From Myxococcales bacterium (lineage in GTDB: Bacteria; Myxococcota_A; Polyangia; Palsa-1104): DNA of 64,000 nt. The notes beneath the pieces were generated by a model that saw only the letters and a list, made by a program, of their open reading frames with translations, made no database searches and had not been told where the DNA came from. The translations under genes and the position numbers were made by a program. Location of the stretch: positions 23,421 through 87,420 of the forward strand of contig PNAM01000055.1 of NCBI GenBank assembly GCA_003170275.1. Direction: 5' to 3'. Of the stretch, positions 1 through 8,924 are shown in pieces (positions within the stretch are counted from its first letter, which is position 1; each line of letters opens with the position of its first letter).

Positions 1-654
1 TTCGCGGCCGGCTCCGCCTACTACGATCAGGCCAACTACGGCGACTCGGTCAAGGAGTTCAACGAGGCCTACCGGCTGTCGAAGCGCACCGACCTGCTCT
101 ACAACATCGCGATCTGCTACGAGCGGCTCAACCAGCTCGACAACGCCATCGCCACGCTGCAGAAGTACCTGACCGACAAGCCCAACGCGCAAGACCGCGT
201 GACCATCGAATCGCGCATCCAGAACCTGACCAAGCGGCGCGACGAGGCGGCCGCGCCGACGCCGACCCCGACGCCCACCCCGATGCTGACGCCCGCGCTG
301 GCGCCGGTCAGCGTCGCGCCGCCGGTCGAGCGCAAGAAGCGCTGGTGGCTGACCGGAACGATCGTCGCGGGCGCCGGCGCCGCGGTGTTGATCGGCGCGC
401 TCGCGTTGGCGATCGACGCCGACATCCTTCACGGTCAGCTGGTCGGGCAGTGCCCGGGCAACGTGTGCGACCCGAGCCTGCGTTCGAAGGTCACGCTGGG
501 ATACGATCTGGCGCTGTCCGCCGACATCCTGTTCGGAGTCGGCGGCGCGACCGCGGTGGTAGGCGCGATCTTGCTGATCGTGCAGAGCAAGCGGCCGGCC
601 GCGGCGCACGCGTGGCTGCAACCGACCGCCAACGGGTTCGCCGTGAAGTTCTAG
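1..654 (+). CDS. TPR membrane protein, N-terminus cut by window edge
   Basis: The reading frame is open from the first base, so the true start lies outside the window; 217 residues are visible. The first ~70 residues form TPR-like helices (an 'AYYDQANYGDSVKEF' unit followed by 'LYNIAICYERLNQLDNAI'). A Pro/Thr linker made of repeated PT dipeptides follows, then a hydrophobic helix after KKRWW and a second hydrophobic helix near the C-terminus. The layout suggests a TPR domain tethered to the membrane, a common architecture in Myxococcota for envelope scaffolds. The next gene begins 10 bp downstream with its ribosome site abutting this stop, so the two are probably co-transcribed. The precise role is unknown. 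Confidence 0.75.
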   Translation, partial: FAAGSAYYDQANYGDSVKEFNEAYRLSKRTDLLYNIAICYERLNQLDNAIATLQKYLTDKPNAQDRVTIESRIQNLTKRRDEAAAPTPTPTPTPMLTPALAPVSVAPPVERKKRWWLTGTIVAGAGAAVLIGALALAIDADILHGQLVGQCPGNVCDPSLRSKVTLGYDLALSADILFGVGGATAVVGAILLIVQSKRPAAAHAWLQPTANGFAVKF

Positions 655-664
655 GAGGACGACG

Positions 665-1141
665 ATGCGCGTTGCCAACTGCCTCGTCGCGCTGCTCGCG
701 GTGCTGAGCCTGAGCTGCTCGGCGATCGACGACTTCGGCAAGTTCACCTTCGGCGGGGGCGGCGACGGCGGCGCGACGGACGGCGGCGACGACGGTCCGT
801 CCGGCCTGTTGCCGTTCGGCGCCGCGTGCATGCCCAACCAGTGCGATCAGTACCTGGCCATTCGTCCCACCCTGTGTGAGCAGCGCATCGGCGGCAGCGG
901 CAGCAATGTGTTTCCCGACGGCATGTGCACACGCACCTGCACCCTCGGAGTGGCCGCGTGCTCCGACTATGCGGCGGTCGGCGGTGGCTCCGATTGCGCG
1001 CCGCTGTTCGGCATGGACTTCTGCCTGCCGCGCTGCAACGTGGCGATGGCTCCGGCCTGTCGCAAGAACTACAACTGCTGCAGCGCCACCGGCGTCACCA
1101 CCGGCCCGGGTGTGTGCGTGCCCTCCGACGCCTGCCACTAG
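665..1141 (+). CDS. Cys-rich lipoprotein
   Basis: A 158-residue predicted lipoprotein. It has a signal peptide with lipobox-like LSLSC, so lipidation is expected at Cys19. A Gly/Asp-rich spacer follows, then a domain with about a dozen cysteines (CMPNQCDQY, CTRTCTLG, CRKNYNCC) that are probably disulphide bonded in the periplasm or on the surface. A GGAGG ribosome site at 655-659 directly follows the stop of the TPR gene and sets the ATG start. Proteins of this style are abundant in myxobacterial genomes and have no assigned function. Nothing catalytic is visible. Confidence 0.8.
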   Translation: MRVANCLVALLAVLSLSCSAIDDFGKFTFGGGGDGGATDGGDDGPSGLLPFGAACMPNQCDQYLAIRPTLCEQRIGGSGSNVFPDGMCTRTCTLGVAACSDYAAVGGGSDCAPLFGMDFCLPRCNVAMAPACRKNYNCCSATGVTTGPGVCVPSDACH

Positions 1142-1155
1142 GTTAGGATGTCGAC

Positions 1156-2403
1156 ATGCGCGCGGTCGTGTTCGACCTGAGCCTGGTCAAGTACGGGCTG
1201 GCCAAAGCGTTCGGCAAGCAGCTCCCGTCGTTCTACTACGGCTGGCCGTCGTGCCTGTCGATTCGCGACGTGCCCGAGCCGCAGCTGCGCGGCCCAGCGT
1301 GGGCCAAGGTGTCGGTCGAGGCGTGCGGGTTTTGCGGCAGCGATCTGTCGACCATCCTCCACAAGTATTCGCCGTCGCTGTCGCCGTTCTCGTCGATGCC
1401 GTGCGTGCTCGGCCACGAGATCTTCGGCCGGCTCGCCGAGGTCGGCGACGGTGCGCGCGCGGCCGGCTGGAAGGAAGGCGATCGCGTGGCGGTCAACCCA
1501 GCGTTCGGCTGCGTGGTGCGCGGGATCGAGCCGCTCTGTCCCGCTTGCGCGAGCGGCCATCCCGCCACCTGCCATCGCGCCGGCGAATCGCTCGGCGGAC
1601 TCGCGCCCGGCTTCTCGATCGGCTTCCACCGCGATCTGCCGGGCGGCTTCTCCGAGTCACTGGTCGCGCACCAGACGCAGCTCATGCGCATGCCCGACTC
1701 GGTTCCCGACGCACGGGCGGTGCTCACCGAGCCGATCGCCATCGGCGTGCATGCGGTGCTCAAGCGTGAGCCGCGCGACGGCGAGCAGGTGCTGATCATC
1801 GGCGGCGGCATGATCGCGTACTCCGTGTTGAGCGCGCTCAGGCTGCTCGGTCACAAGAGCCACGTCACGCAGCTGTTGCTGCTCGACTTTCAGGCGCAGC
1901 TCGCGCGAGAGCTGGGCGCCGACGAGGTGATAAAGGTCGGCCCGGGCGTGGACGTGCTCGGCCGCGTACAGCAGCTCACCGGCGCGCACCGTCACAAGCC
2001 GATCATCGGCCGCGACGTGTCGACCGGCGGCTTCCCGCTGGTGTTCGATTGCATCGGCACGCCCGAGAGCGTGCGCGACTCGCTGCAGTACGCGTCGAGC
2101 CAGGGCACGATCGTCATGGTGGGCAACGCCGGCCTCCTGCCCAAGGGCGACGTCACCAACGTGTGGGCGCACGAGCTCACCTGGATCGGCACCGCGTTCT
2201 ACGGTCCGGAGCCGGCGCGCAAGCTGCGCCACACGATCGATCTGACCACCGAGCTGTTGTCGGATGCGTCGGCGGCGCCGCTCGACAAGCTGGTCACCCA
2301 CACCTTTTCGCTCGAGCACTATCAGGACGCGGTGGTGGCCAACATCCAGCGCGGAAAGTTCCGCTCGGTGAAGACCGTGTTCCACCCGAGGAGCCAGGCA
2401 TGA
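1156..2403 (+). CDS. Zinc-dependent alcohol dehydrogenase (MDR family)
   Basis: A 415-residue medium-chain dehydrogenase/reductase. The catalytic zinc site is visible as ACGFCGSD near residue 55 and GHEIFG near residue 90. A cysteine cluster CPACASGHPATC fits a structural zinc lobe. The nucleotide-binding turn is IIGGGMIAYSVL near residue 215. The protein should oxidise an alcohol or polyol, or reduce an aldehyde, with NAD(P); the substrate cannot be read from sequence. The family is usually 340-400 residues, so this member is slightly long. Its stop overlaps the next start by 4 bp (ATGA), so the metallo-beta-lactamase-fold gene behind it is translationally coupled and probably acts in the same pathway. 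Confidence 0.88.
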   Translation: MRAVVFDLSLVKYGLAKAFGKQLPSFYYGWPSCLSIRDVPEPQLRGPAWAKVSVEACGFCGSDLSTILHKYSPSLSPFSSMPCVLGHEIFGRLAEVGDGARAAGWKEGDRVAVNPAFGCVVRGIEPLCPACASGHPATCHRAGESLGGLAPGFSIGFHRDLPGGFSESLVAHQTQLMRMPDSVPDARAVLTEPIAIGVHAVLKREPRDGEQVLIIGGGMIAYSVLSALRLLGHKSHVTQLLLLDFQAQLARELGADEVIKVGPGVDVLGRVQQLTGAHRHKPIIGRDVSTGGFPLVFDCIGTPESVRDSLQYASSQGTIVMVGNAGLLPKGDVTNVWAHELTWIGTAFYGPEPARKLRHTIDLTTELLSDASAAPLDKLVTHTFSLEHYQDAVVANIQRGKFRSVKTVFHPRSQA

Positions 2404-3431
2404 GTCTGCCCGCACACGCAACCCGCCTCGACGTGATGGACGGCGCGTGGCGCGTCGGGCCGGCGGGCGCGCGCCTCGACGCCGTGCGCACCGCGGCGCT
2501 CGCGCTCAAGGAGCAGCTGCACAAGAGCCCGCCCGCGCGCAGCATCCGCACCTACGATCTGATCACGCTGCCCTACCCGACGCGCTACGGATTGTGCGAC
2601 GCGCACTCTTCGCTGTTGCCGTATCTGATGATCACCAACCGCATGCAGCTGGTCACCTTCACCAGCAGCGACGGGCCGAAGCGCCTCCTGGTCAACCCGT
2701 CGGATCACGAGCGCGACGCCGAGACGCCGTTCTTCAAGCGCATCACCGACAAGATGCCCGGCTTCGTCAACCGCATGGTCGCCAAGCGGCACGGCGAGGT
2801 GCCCGGTCGGCTCGCCGAGGCGGGCGTGCGCGGCGATCAGATCGACTACGTGACCTTCGATCACCTGCACACGCAAGACCTGCGGCGCGTGATGCTCGAG
2901 TGGTGCCCGCGCGCGAAGCTGCTCCTGCAAAAAGAGGAGCTGGCGATCTTCGAGCGGCTGCACCCGCTGCAGCACGACTGGTACGTGGCCGACTCACTGC
3001 GCGGCATCGCGCCCGAGCGAATCATTCCGCTCGACGGCGATTACCTGCTCGGCGACGGCGTGGCGCTGGTGCGCACGCCTGGCCACACCCTCGGCAATCA
3101 CTCGATCGTGCTCGGCACCGAGCGCGGGCTGTGGACCATCAGCGAGAACGGGGTCGCCGCCGACAACTACTCGCCCGAGCGCTCCGAGATCGGCGGCGTG
3201 GCGGCGAGCGCGCGCGGCGCCCGGGTCGAGGTGATCTTGAACGCGAACACACGCGAGCTGTCGCTCGAGCAGTACACCTCGATGGTGCTGGAGAAGACGC
3301 TCGCCGACGTGGGCGTCGAAGGCTGGCCGCAGGTGTTCAACTCGTCGGAGCTGACGCCGTCGGCGCTGTCGCCGGGCCTGGCGCCGACCTTCGCGCACAA
3401 GGGCATCAACTCGGGCGTCGAGCCCGCCTAA
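2400..3431 (+). CDS. Metallo-beta-lactamase-fold protein with altered metal motif
   Basis: A 343-residue protein whose ATG overlaps the dehydrogenase stop. The core resembles the metallo-beta-lactamase fold: 'VTFDHLHTQDLRR' sits where HxHxDH is expected, and 'RTPGHTLGNHS' matches the downstream metal-ligand loop. At the first motif the order is H-L-H-T-Q-D, so the usual Asp-His is replaced by Gln-Asp. This may alter or weaken one metal site. The protein could be a hydrolase acting on the product of the neighbouring dehydrogenase, but no substrate can be named. It converges on the following minus-strand lipoprotein gene with a 4 bp overlap. Confidence 0.7.
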   Translation: MSLPAHATRLDVMDGAWRVGPAGARLDAVRTAALALKEQLHKSPPARSIRTYDLITLPYPTRYGLCDAHSSLLPYLMITNRMQLVTFTSSDGPKRLLVNPSDHERDAETPFFKRITDKMPGFVNRMVAKRHGEVPGRLAEAGVRGDQIDYVTFDHLHTQDLRRVMLEWCPRAKLLLQKEELAIFERLHPLQHDWYVADSLRGIAPERIIPLDGDYLLGDGVALVRTPGHTLGNHSIVLGTERGLWTISENGVAADNYSPERSEIGGVAASARGARVEVILNANTRELSLEQYTSMVLEKTLADVGVEGWPQVFNSSELTPSALSPGLAPTFAHKGINSGVEPA

Positions 3432-5911
3432 CCGCCGGGCGGCATCTGATCGATGCTGATGGTCATCGCGCCACCGCAGCCGCCCATCGTGAAGTTGAGC
3501 GTGCCGTCGGCGTGGGTGGAGGTCGAGTAGACGACCGGCCCGGCCAGCGCGATGTTGGCGCCGGCGTCGGTGTCGGTGGACATGCCGGTGATCGCCAGGT
3601 TCATCGTCGACGAGCCGGGTGAATTGCCGGTCAGGTTGTTCCCGGTGCCCAGGCAGGAGTGACCGAAGAAGTCGATCGTCCCGAGCGCGCCGTTCGCCGT
3701 GTTCATCTGCACGTTGAGGGACACCGAGCCGTTGTTTCCGTCCTCGTTCCAGGTGCCGTTCCAGCTGCCGCCCGCGCACGCCGCCGGCTGCGCGAGCAAC
3801 GTGCTCTTGGTCACCCCGAACGCGGCGCTGACGCTGACGCAGGTCCCGATGTCGGAGGGAGTGGCCGAGCCGCTCCACTTGTCCGGCGGCGAGCCCGTGG
3901 TGGTGCCCCCCAGGCTGAGCGAGAACATCGGCATGGCGCCGTTCGGCGTGAAGAAGCTGCCGTTGAGGGTGGCGCCCATGAACGAGAAGTCGGCTTGCGC
4001 GCCGACCTGCGTGACGCCCGCGCCGCACGTCGGATCGATGCCCAGCGTGCCACCGCCGGACACCCAGCCATTACAGTCGAACAGGTCCATCGAGAGCGCG
4101 ACGGGGGAGCCGCCGTTCGGCGTGTAGCTGCCGGTCCATTGGCCGGTGGCGCCGACGGGGATGATCGAAAAATCGGGCGGGATGCCCATGTCGGTCGGCG
4201 CTTCGCACATGTTGCCGATGCACGAGAGCCCGGCGCCGCAGGATGCCTGCGCGTCGCCGCAACACGGCTGCCCGGCGCCGCCGCACGGTTGACAGGTCGA
4301 CGACATCACCTCGCAGCCGAACCCGCCGACGCAGGCCGGCGCCGACGGTGGGCAGCAGGTCTGGCCGGGATTGCCGCAGGTGGTCGGCGTCCCGCCAACG
4401 GAGTGAAGGACCGTGCCCGAGGACCCGGCGACGTAGACGTCGTTGGGCCCGCCGGCCCACACGCCGAGCAGATCGGACGGGTCGTCGTTGAGCTGGCGCA
4501 CCCACACGCCGTCGCCGAGCGAGTGCAGGATGACGCCGCCATTGCCGACCACGTACACGTCTTGCGGCGAGGAACCCCAGATCGCGTTCAGATCGGTCGT
4601 CACGCCGCTCGGCTCCGGGGTCAGCGAGTTGTTGTTCATCGCGCGGAAGATCTGGCCGCCGGTGCCCACGCCCCAGCCGCCGCCCTGGCCGCTGCCCCAG
4701 ACGCCACGGAACGACACGTTCACGCCGTCCGGCACGAGCAGCGGGACCCAGCCCGTGCTCTGATGGACGAACTCCCCGTTGGCATCGCCGGCGACCACCA
4801 GGTCTTGCGCGTCGATCGCCCACACTGCGTTGAGCGGCGGGGCTCCGGTCGGGAACGTGTCGTCGAGGGTCCAGCTGCTGCCGTCCCAACCGAGAACCAC
4901 GCCTACGCCGGCGCGCTCGCCGACGGCGACCGCCATGCTGGGTGCGAGCGCCGCGACCGCATGTAGTGCGACGCCGCTCGGCGCAGCGCCGGTGACCTCG
5001 TGCCAGCCGGTCGCGTCGCGGTGGAAGATCTGCCCGCTCGACGCGACCGCCCAGACGTCGGTCGGTCCGCTGCCGAACACGCCGGTGAAATCGGGTCCTC
5101 CGGAGATCGACTCCGACACCCAGGCGACGGCGTTCTGCGTGCCCGCGCCGGAAAGGTGCAAGAGCGTGCCGCCGCCGCCGACCGCGAACACGTCGTAGCC
5201 GTTGGCGGTGGTGCCCCAGATCGCCTTGATCGAAGAGGTGGTCGGCGTGACCTGCTTCATCCACGGGCTGGCCGTGACGCCTCCGTCCGACTCGTTGGCA
5301 GGCAGCTTGTGCAGGCAGGTGCCTTCGACGCAGTCGCCGTCGCACGACTGCGCGTCGGCCATCATCGGGACCGCGGCGCCGGTGCCGGTGTTCACGAAGC
5401 CGGCGCTGCCGCATTCGATGGTGTCGACGAGCTGGTCGACGTAATCGGGCAGGCGCCGGCTGTCCACGTTCTTGTCCTTGCACGCGCCTTCGATGCAGGT
5501 GGTGCCGTCGGGGCAGTCGAACATGTCCTGGCAATTGACCACCAGGCCCATGCGCATGAACAGCGTGCGCTGGTTCACCAGGCTCACCACCGAGCGACGC
5601 TCGACGCGCATGCGATCGCCCTTGAGCCCGGTCAAGACGATCTCGACCTTCACCGCGTTTCCGTCGGGCGAATAGATGCCGTACGAGCCGGGCAGCACGA
5701 ACGGCCCGGCGCCGATGCCGGGGACGATCCAGGTCTGATCGATCTCGGGCTTCTGATCGGGCGTCTTCTGCCCGCCGACGAACGCCTGCAGGTGGATACG
5801 ATCGATCACGTTGGGCGCGTTGAGATCGGTGATCGCGCCGATCAAGATCTCCGTACGCTTGCAGCCGGCGATCGAGAACAGCAGCAAGCAGCCGAGCAGG
5901 ACCTTCCGCAT
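3428..5911 (-). CDS. Large propeller-type lipoprotein
   Basis: An 827-residue lipoprotein with signal and lipobox LFSIAGC, so lipidation is predicted at Cys17. After a Cys-rich stretch (CPDGTTCIEGACKD) come about six degenerate repeats of 45-50 residues. Their signature is 'IWG...DVYVVGNGGVILH', which looks like the blades of a beta-propeller. A second Cys-rich linker (CCPPSAP, CGGAGQPCCG) leads to a Gly/Thr-rich C-terminal domain of unknown type. It is probably exposed on the outer membrane. The gene is divergent from the LiaF-like gene across a 31 bp gap containing a TATGAT-like -10 on its own strand. The function is unknown; a structural or binding role is more likely than catalysis. Confidence 0.75.
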   Translation of the reverse strand: MRKVLLGCLLLFSIAGCKRTEILIGAITDLNAPNVIDRIHLQAFVGGQKTPDQKPEIDQTWIVPGIGAGPFVLPGSYGIYSPDGNAVKVEIVLTGLKGDRMRVERRSVVSLVNQRTLFMRMGLVVNCQDMFDCPDGTTCIEGACKDKNVDSRRLPDYVDQLVDTIECGSAGFVNTGTGAAVPMMADAQSCDGDCVEGTCLHKLPANESDGGVTASPWMKQVTPTTSSIKAIWGTTANGYDVFAVGGGGTLLHLSGAGTQNAVAWVSESISGGPDFTGVFGSGPTDVWAVASSGQIFHRDATGWHEVTGAAPSGVALHAVAALAPSMAVAVGERAGVGVVLGWDGSSWTLDDTFPTGAPPLNAVWAIDAQDLVVAGDANGEFVHQSTGWVPLLVPDGVNVSFRGVWGSGQGGGWGVGTGGQIFRAMNNNSLTPEPSGVTTDLNAIWGSSPQDVYVVGNGGVILHSLGDGVWVRQLNDDPSDLLGVWAGGPNDVYVAGSSGTVLHSVGGTPTTCGNPGQTCCPPSAPACVGGFGCEVMSSTCQPCGGAGQPCCGDAQASCGAGLSCIGNMCEAPTDMGIPPDFSIIPVGATGQWTGSYTPNGGSPVALSMDLFDCNGWVSGGGTLGIDPTCGAGVTQVGAQADFSFMGATLNGSFFTPNGAMPMFSLSLGGTTTGSPPDKWSGSATPSDIGTCVSVSAAFGVTKSTLLAQPAACAGGSWNGTWNEDGNNGSVSLNVQMNTANGALGTIDFFGHSCLGTGNNLTGNSPGSSTMNLAITGMSTDTDAGANIALAGPVVYSTSTHADGTLNFTMGGCGGAMTISIDQMPPGG

Positions 5912-5942
5912 CCCCTCATCATATCAGGTACCATCGCCGCCG

Positions 5943-6656
5943 ATGAGTGACGAAAACAAGGCCGCGCTGGTGGCCCTTCGCGACCGGCGCGAGGCGGTGA
6001 TCCAGGTCCTCACCGACGCCTTCGCCAATGACGTGCTCGACGTAGACGCGTTCGAGGAGCGCACCACGCGGGCCCATGGCGCGACCACGGTGGCGGCGCT
6101 CGAGGCGCTGGTCGCGGATCTGCAGCCGCTGCCGGCCGACGCCAGGCGGGCGCCGCTGGTCGAGCTGTCGGCCGATCGCGCGCTCGAGCGGCCCGCGAGC
6201 CGGCGGGTCACGGCGGTGTTCGGCAGCGTCGAGCGGCGCGGCAACTGGGTGGTGCCGGGCGAGCTCAAGGCGGTCTCGGTGTTCGGCTCGACTGTGCTCG
6301 ATTTTCGCGAAGCGAGCTTCGGCCCGGGCGTAACCGAGCTGAACGTGCGCGTGGTGTTCGGCAACCTGGAGATCATCGTCCCGCCGCAGCTCGCGGTGGA
6401 GTGCGAAGGCACCGGCATCTTCGGTTCGTTCGAGCAGAACGCGACGGCGGTCGCCGATCCCGATCGGCCGGTCTTGCGCGTGTTCGGAGCGGCGGTGTTC
6501 GGCAACGTCGAGGTCTCGACGCGGCTGGTTGGCGAGAGCGGACGAGAGGCGCGCAAGCGCGAGCGGCACGCGCGGAAGGCGTTGCGCGGCGCCGGGCGGC
6601 GAGCACTGCCGCCGCACCCGCCGCACCCGCCGCACCCGCCACACGAAGAAAAGTAG
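5943..6656 (+). CDS. DUF1707 / LiaF-like C-terminal domain protein
   Basis: A 237-residue soluble protein. The start is the ATG followed by SDENKAAL; the upstream in-frame extension runs into the divergent gene and is unlikely. Residues 10-65 resemble the SHOCT/DUF1707 helical domain (RDRREAVIQVL, DVDAFEERTTRAHGA). Residues 95-205 resemble the beta-rich cell-wall-stress domain of LiaF/VraT-type proteins, with repeated VFGSVERRG, VFGSTVLDF, VFGNLEI and IFGSFEQNA strands. The C-terminus is basic and ends with HPP triplets repeated four times. Such proteins sit in envelope stress responses in Firmicutes and Actinobacteria, but the role here is inferred only. It converges on the next gene with adjoining stop codons. 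Confidence 0.75.
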   Translation: MSDENKAALVALRDRREAVIQVLTDAFANDVLDVDAFEERTTRAHGATTVAALEALVADLQPLPADARRAPLVELSADRALERPASRRVTAVFGSVERRGNWVVPGELKAVSVFGSTVLDFREASFGPGVTELNVRVVFGNLEIIVPPQLAVECEGTGIFGSFEQNATAVADPDRPVLRVFGAAVFGNVEVSTRLVGESGREARKRERHARKALRGAGRRALPPHPPHPPHPPHEEK

Positions 6657-7004
6657 CTAGCGGCGGAGCTGCGGCATCAGCATGAACGGGTAGTCGACGT
6701 GCGAGGTCATGCCGGTCGCCGGGAACTTGAGCCGCTTGGCGACGCGTGTGAGGCACTGCGACTCGGCGGTCGGCTTGGTGGTCGACTCGACCGCCGATAC
6801 CCTGCCGTCGGCGTCGATGTGCAGGCACATCACCACCGCCAGCGTGTCCTGGCCCTTGCCGCGGCCGCACGACTGCACCGCGCGGTCGCTCTGCTCGATG
6901 ACCTGGTCCACCGCCTCGAGCTTGAGCGGACGGCCCTCCTCGGCAGCGGCGACCCCGCACAAACCGGCAAACGCGAGAGCGACCGAGAGCAACGAGCGCT
7001 TCAT
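6657..7004 (-). CDS. Exported AgmX/TonB-C-like protein
   Basis: A 115-residue protein with a signal peptide (KRSLLSVALAFAGLCGVAAA). The start at 7004 is chosen over an in-frame ATG 24 bp upstream because a GGAGG ribosome site lies 6 bp before it and the signal peptide then begins correctly. The mature part has one disulphide-compatible CG pair, then 'CLHIDADGRVSAVEST' and 'CLTRVAKRLKFPA'. This pattern resembles the C-terminal domain of AgmX/TonB-like energy transducers. It is a stand-alone periplasmic domain without its own transmembrane anchor. It could bind an envelope partner; no partner is evident nearby. Confidence 0.7.
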   Translation of the reverse strand: MKRSLLSVALAFAGLCGVAAAEEGRPLKLEAVDQVIEQSDRAVQSCGRGKGQDTLAVVMCLHIDADGRVSAVESTTKPTAESQCLTRVAKRLKFPATGMTSHVDYPFMLMPQLRR

Positions 7005-7137
7005 GGTGAACCTCCGCCTCGACGACATTGCAGCGGTCGTGCCGCGCGATCCCCGCGTCGATCGTGGGGTTCTCGACGAGCTGGGGTCTTTCGTCCTCTG
7101 GTCGACCGCAGCCGGGATGGGGCTTTTCGACCCTAGC

Positions 7138-7704
7138 TCAGCCGCCGGAGTGCATGCGCAGCGGCTGGTGCGGGCGCGCGACGATCAGCGCCTCGAGGGC
7201 GGTGAGCTCGACGAGCCGTTCGTCGATCGAGCCGCCCTGCGCCTCCTCGGCCAACTCGATATACAGCTCGCCGTGGCGCGCCTCCGCCTCGCCGAGCTCG
7301 TGGTAGAACGCCGCCAGCCGCTCGTCGGGGACCGCCTGCGCGAGCCGCTCGAACCGTTCACAACTACGCGCCTCGATCAGCGCGCACACCAGCATCTCGT
7401 CGACCTTCGAATTCTGCCGGCAGGCCTTGAACAGCTCGGACGCGTAGTTCGCCGACTGCATGGCGCGGAACTGAAGGCCGCGCGCCTTGAGCTCGCGCAG
7501 CACCTGATCGAAGTGCACCAGCTCTTCGCGCGCCAGCCGGCTCATCGCCGCGATCAGCGCGGGCCACTCCGGATACTTGAACAGGTAGCGGATTGCGGTG
7601 TTGGCCGCCTTCTTCTCGCAGTGCGCATGATCGACCAGCAGCGTCGGCAGATCACCGACCGCCGCGTCCACCCACGCCTGCGCTGTCGGCGCGACGGCGA
7701 TCAC
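7138..7704 (-). CDS. miaE: tRNA 2-methylthio-N6-isopentenyladenosine hydroxylase
   Basis: A 188-residue protein matching MiaE, a non-haem diiron monooxygenase. MiaE hydroxylates the isopentenyl group of ms2i6A at tRNA position 37. The carboxylate/histidine ligand motifs are present in order: HCEKKAANT, REELVHF, EARSCERF and EARHGELY. The length fits the family (~190-260). The start is a GTG overlapping the stop of the upstream dehydrogenase by 4 bp, so it is translationally coupled to it. There is no biochemical reason for MiaE to pair with a SerA-like enzyme, so the coupling may simply reflect genome compaction. The gene is followed by ~130 bp without a gene. Confidence 0.88.
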   Translation of the reverse strand: MIAVAPTAQAWVDAAVGDLPTLLVDHAHCEKKAANTAIRYLFKYPEWPALIAAMSRLAREELVHFDQVLRELKARGLQFRAMQSANYASELFKACRQNSKVDEMLVCALIEARSCERFERLAQAVPDERLAAFYHELGEAEARHGELYIELAEEAQGGSIDERLVELTALEALIVARPHQPLRMHSGG

Positions 7705-8909
7705 GGCAGCTCCACCACGTCGACGTGGATGATGGTCTCGGCACGCGCGCGAATCTCTTCGAGCAGCTCCGCCGGCGGCCGCGCCGACAGCCGGATGCGC
7801 GCGCTCGCCGCCTGCGCGCCCTCGAAGATGGTGTTCTCCATCTCTTCGACGTTGATCGCGTGCCGGCGGATCGCGCCCAGCACCTCGGCCAGCACGCCCA
7901 CCTTGTCGTAGTGACGCACCAGCAGCTGAAACGCCGCCGGCGAGCGCGACGACGCTCTGGTGTTCACGCAGTTGGGCACCTCGCCCCGCTCGACGAAGCG
8001 GCGCACGACGCGCACCGTCTCGTCGGCCACCGCCGACTGCGCCTGCTCGGTCGACGCGCCCACGTGGTGCGTGCCGTACACCCCGGGCAGCTTGGCGAGC
8101 TCGTCGTCGAACGCGCCGCTGCCGCCGGCCGGCTCCTTGTCGAACACGTCGGTGGCGACGCGCAGGTGCTGGCCGGCGATCGCGCGCTTGAGCGCGGCGG
8201 AGTCGATCACCTCGGCGCGCGAGGTGTTGATCAGCATCGCGCGATCGCGAAGCCGCGACAGCGCCGCCTCGCCGACCAGGCCGCGCGTCTCCGGAGTCAG
8301 CGCCACGTGCAGCGTCACCGCGTCCGAGAGCCCGCACAGCTCCGGCACGGTGCGCGCCCGCTCGAGCTGCAGCTCGCCCGCCCGCTCGTCGGTGAGCGAG
8401 CGCGACCAGACGACCACGCGCATGCCGAACGCGCGCGCGCGCCGCGCCACCTCGACGCCGATCGAGCCCAGCCCGATCACGCCGAGCGTCTGTCCGTACA
8501 GCCCGTCCGCCCTGGAATACTCCTTCTTGTTCCACACCCCTGCGCGCAGATCAGCGACCTGGTCGGGCAGGCGCCGATCGAGCGCGAGCAACAGCCCGAG
8601 CGTCAGCTCGGCCACCGCGATCGAGTTCTTCCCCGGGCAGTTGGCCACGTACACGCCGCGCGCGCTGGCCGCCGCCACGTCGATGGTGTTGACGCCCGCG
8701 CCGGCGCGCACGATCAGGGTCAGCTCGCGCCCCTGGTCGATCGCCTCTTTGGAGACCTTCTTCGAGCGCGCGACCAGGATCGTCACGCCGTCGATCGCCG
8801 CCGCCAGCTCCTCGGTCTTGAGCTGCGGCTGGTACTCGACGGTCAGCCCGAGGCTTCGCAGCGCCTCCAGATGCGACTCCGAAAACGCATCGATGACCAG
8901 GATCCTCAT
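7701..8909 (-). CDS. serA: D-3-phosphoglycerate dehydrogenase-like enzyme with ACT domain
   Basis: A 402-residue D-isomer-specific 2-hydroxyacid dehydrogenase. The NAD-binding turn is GVIGLGSIGVEVARRA near residue 150. The catalytic Arg, Glu and His lie in NTSRAEVID, DVFDKEPAG and GTHHVGAST. Residues ~325-400 form a C-terminal ACT domain (HYDKVGVLAEVLGAI), which in SerA binds serine for feedback inhibition. It most likely catalyses the first step of serine biosynthesis, 3-phosphoglycerate to 3-phosphohydroxypyruvate, in the cytoplasm. Other 2-hydroxyacid dehydrogenases with ACT domains exist, so the substrate is probable rather than proven. The stop overlaps the miaE start. Confidence 0.82.
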   Translation of the reverse strand: MRILVIDAFSESHLEALRSLGLTVEYQPQLKTEELAAAIDGVTILVARSKKVSKEAIDQGRELTLIVRAGAGVNTIDVAAASARGVYVANCPGKNSIAVAELTLGLLLALDRRLPDQVADLRAGVWNKKEYSRADGLYGQTLGVIGLGSIGVEVARRARAFGMRVVVWSRSLTDERAGELQLERARTVPELCGLSDAVTLHVALTPETRGLVGEAALSRLRDRAMLINTSRAEVIDSAALKRAIAGQHLRVATDVFDKEPAGGSGAFDDELAKLPGVYGTHHVGASTEQAQSAVADETVRVVRRFVERGEVPNCVNTRASSRSPAAFQLLVRHYDKVGVLAEVLGAIRRHAINVEEMENTIFEGAQAASARIRLSARPPAELLEEIRARAETIIHVDVVELP

Positions 8910-8924
8910 GGGCCGCGCATCTTG

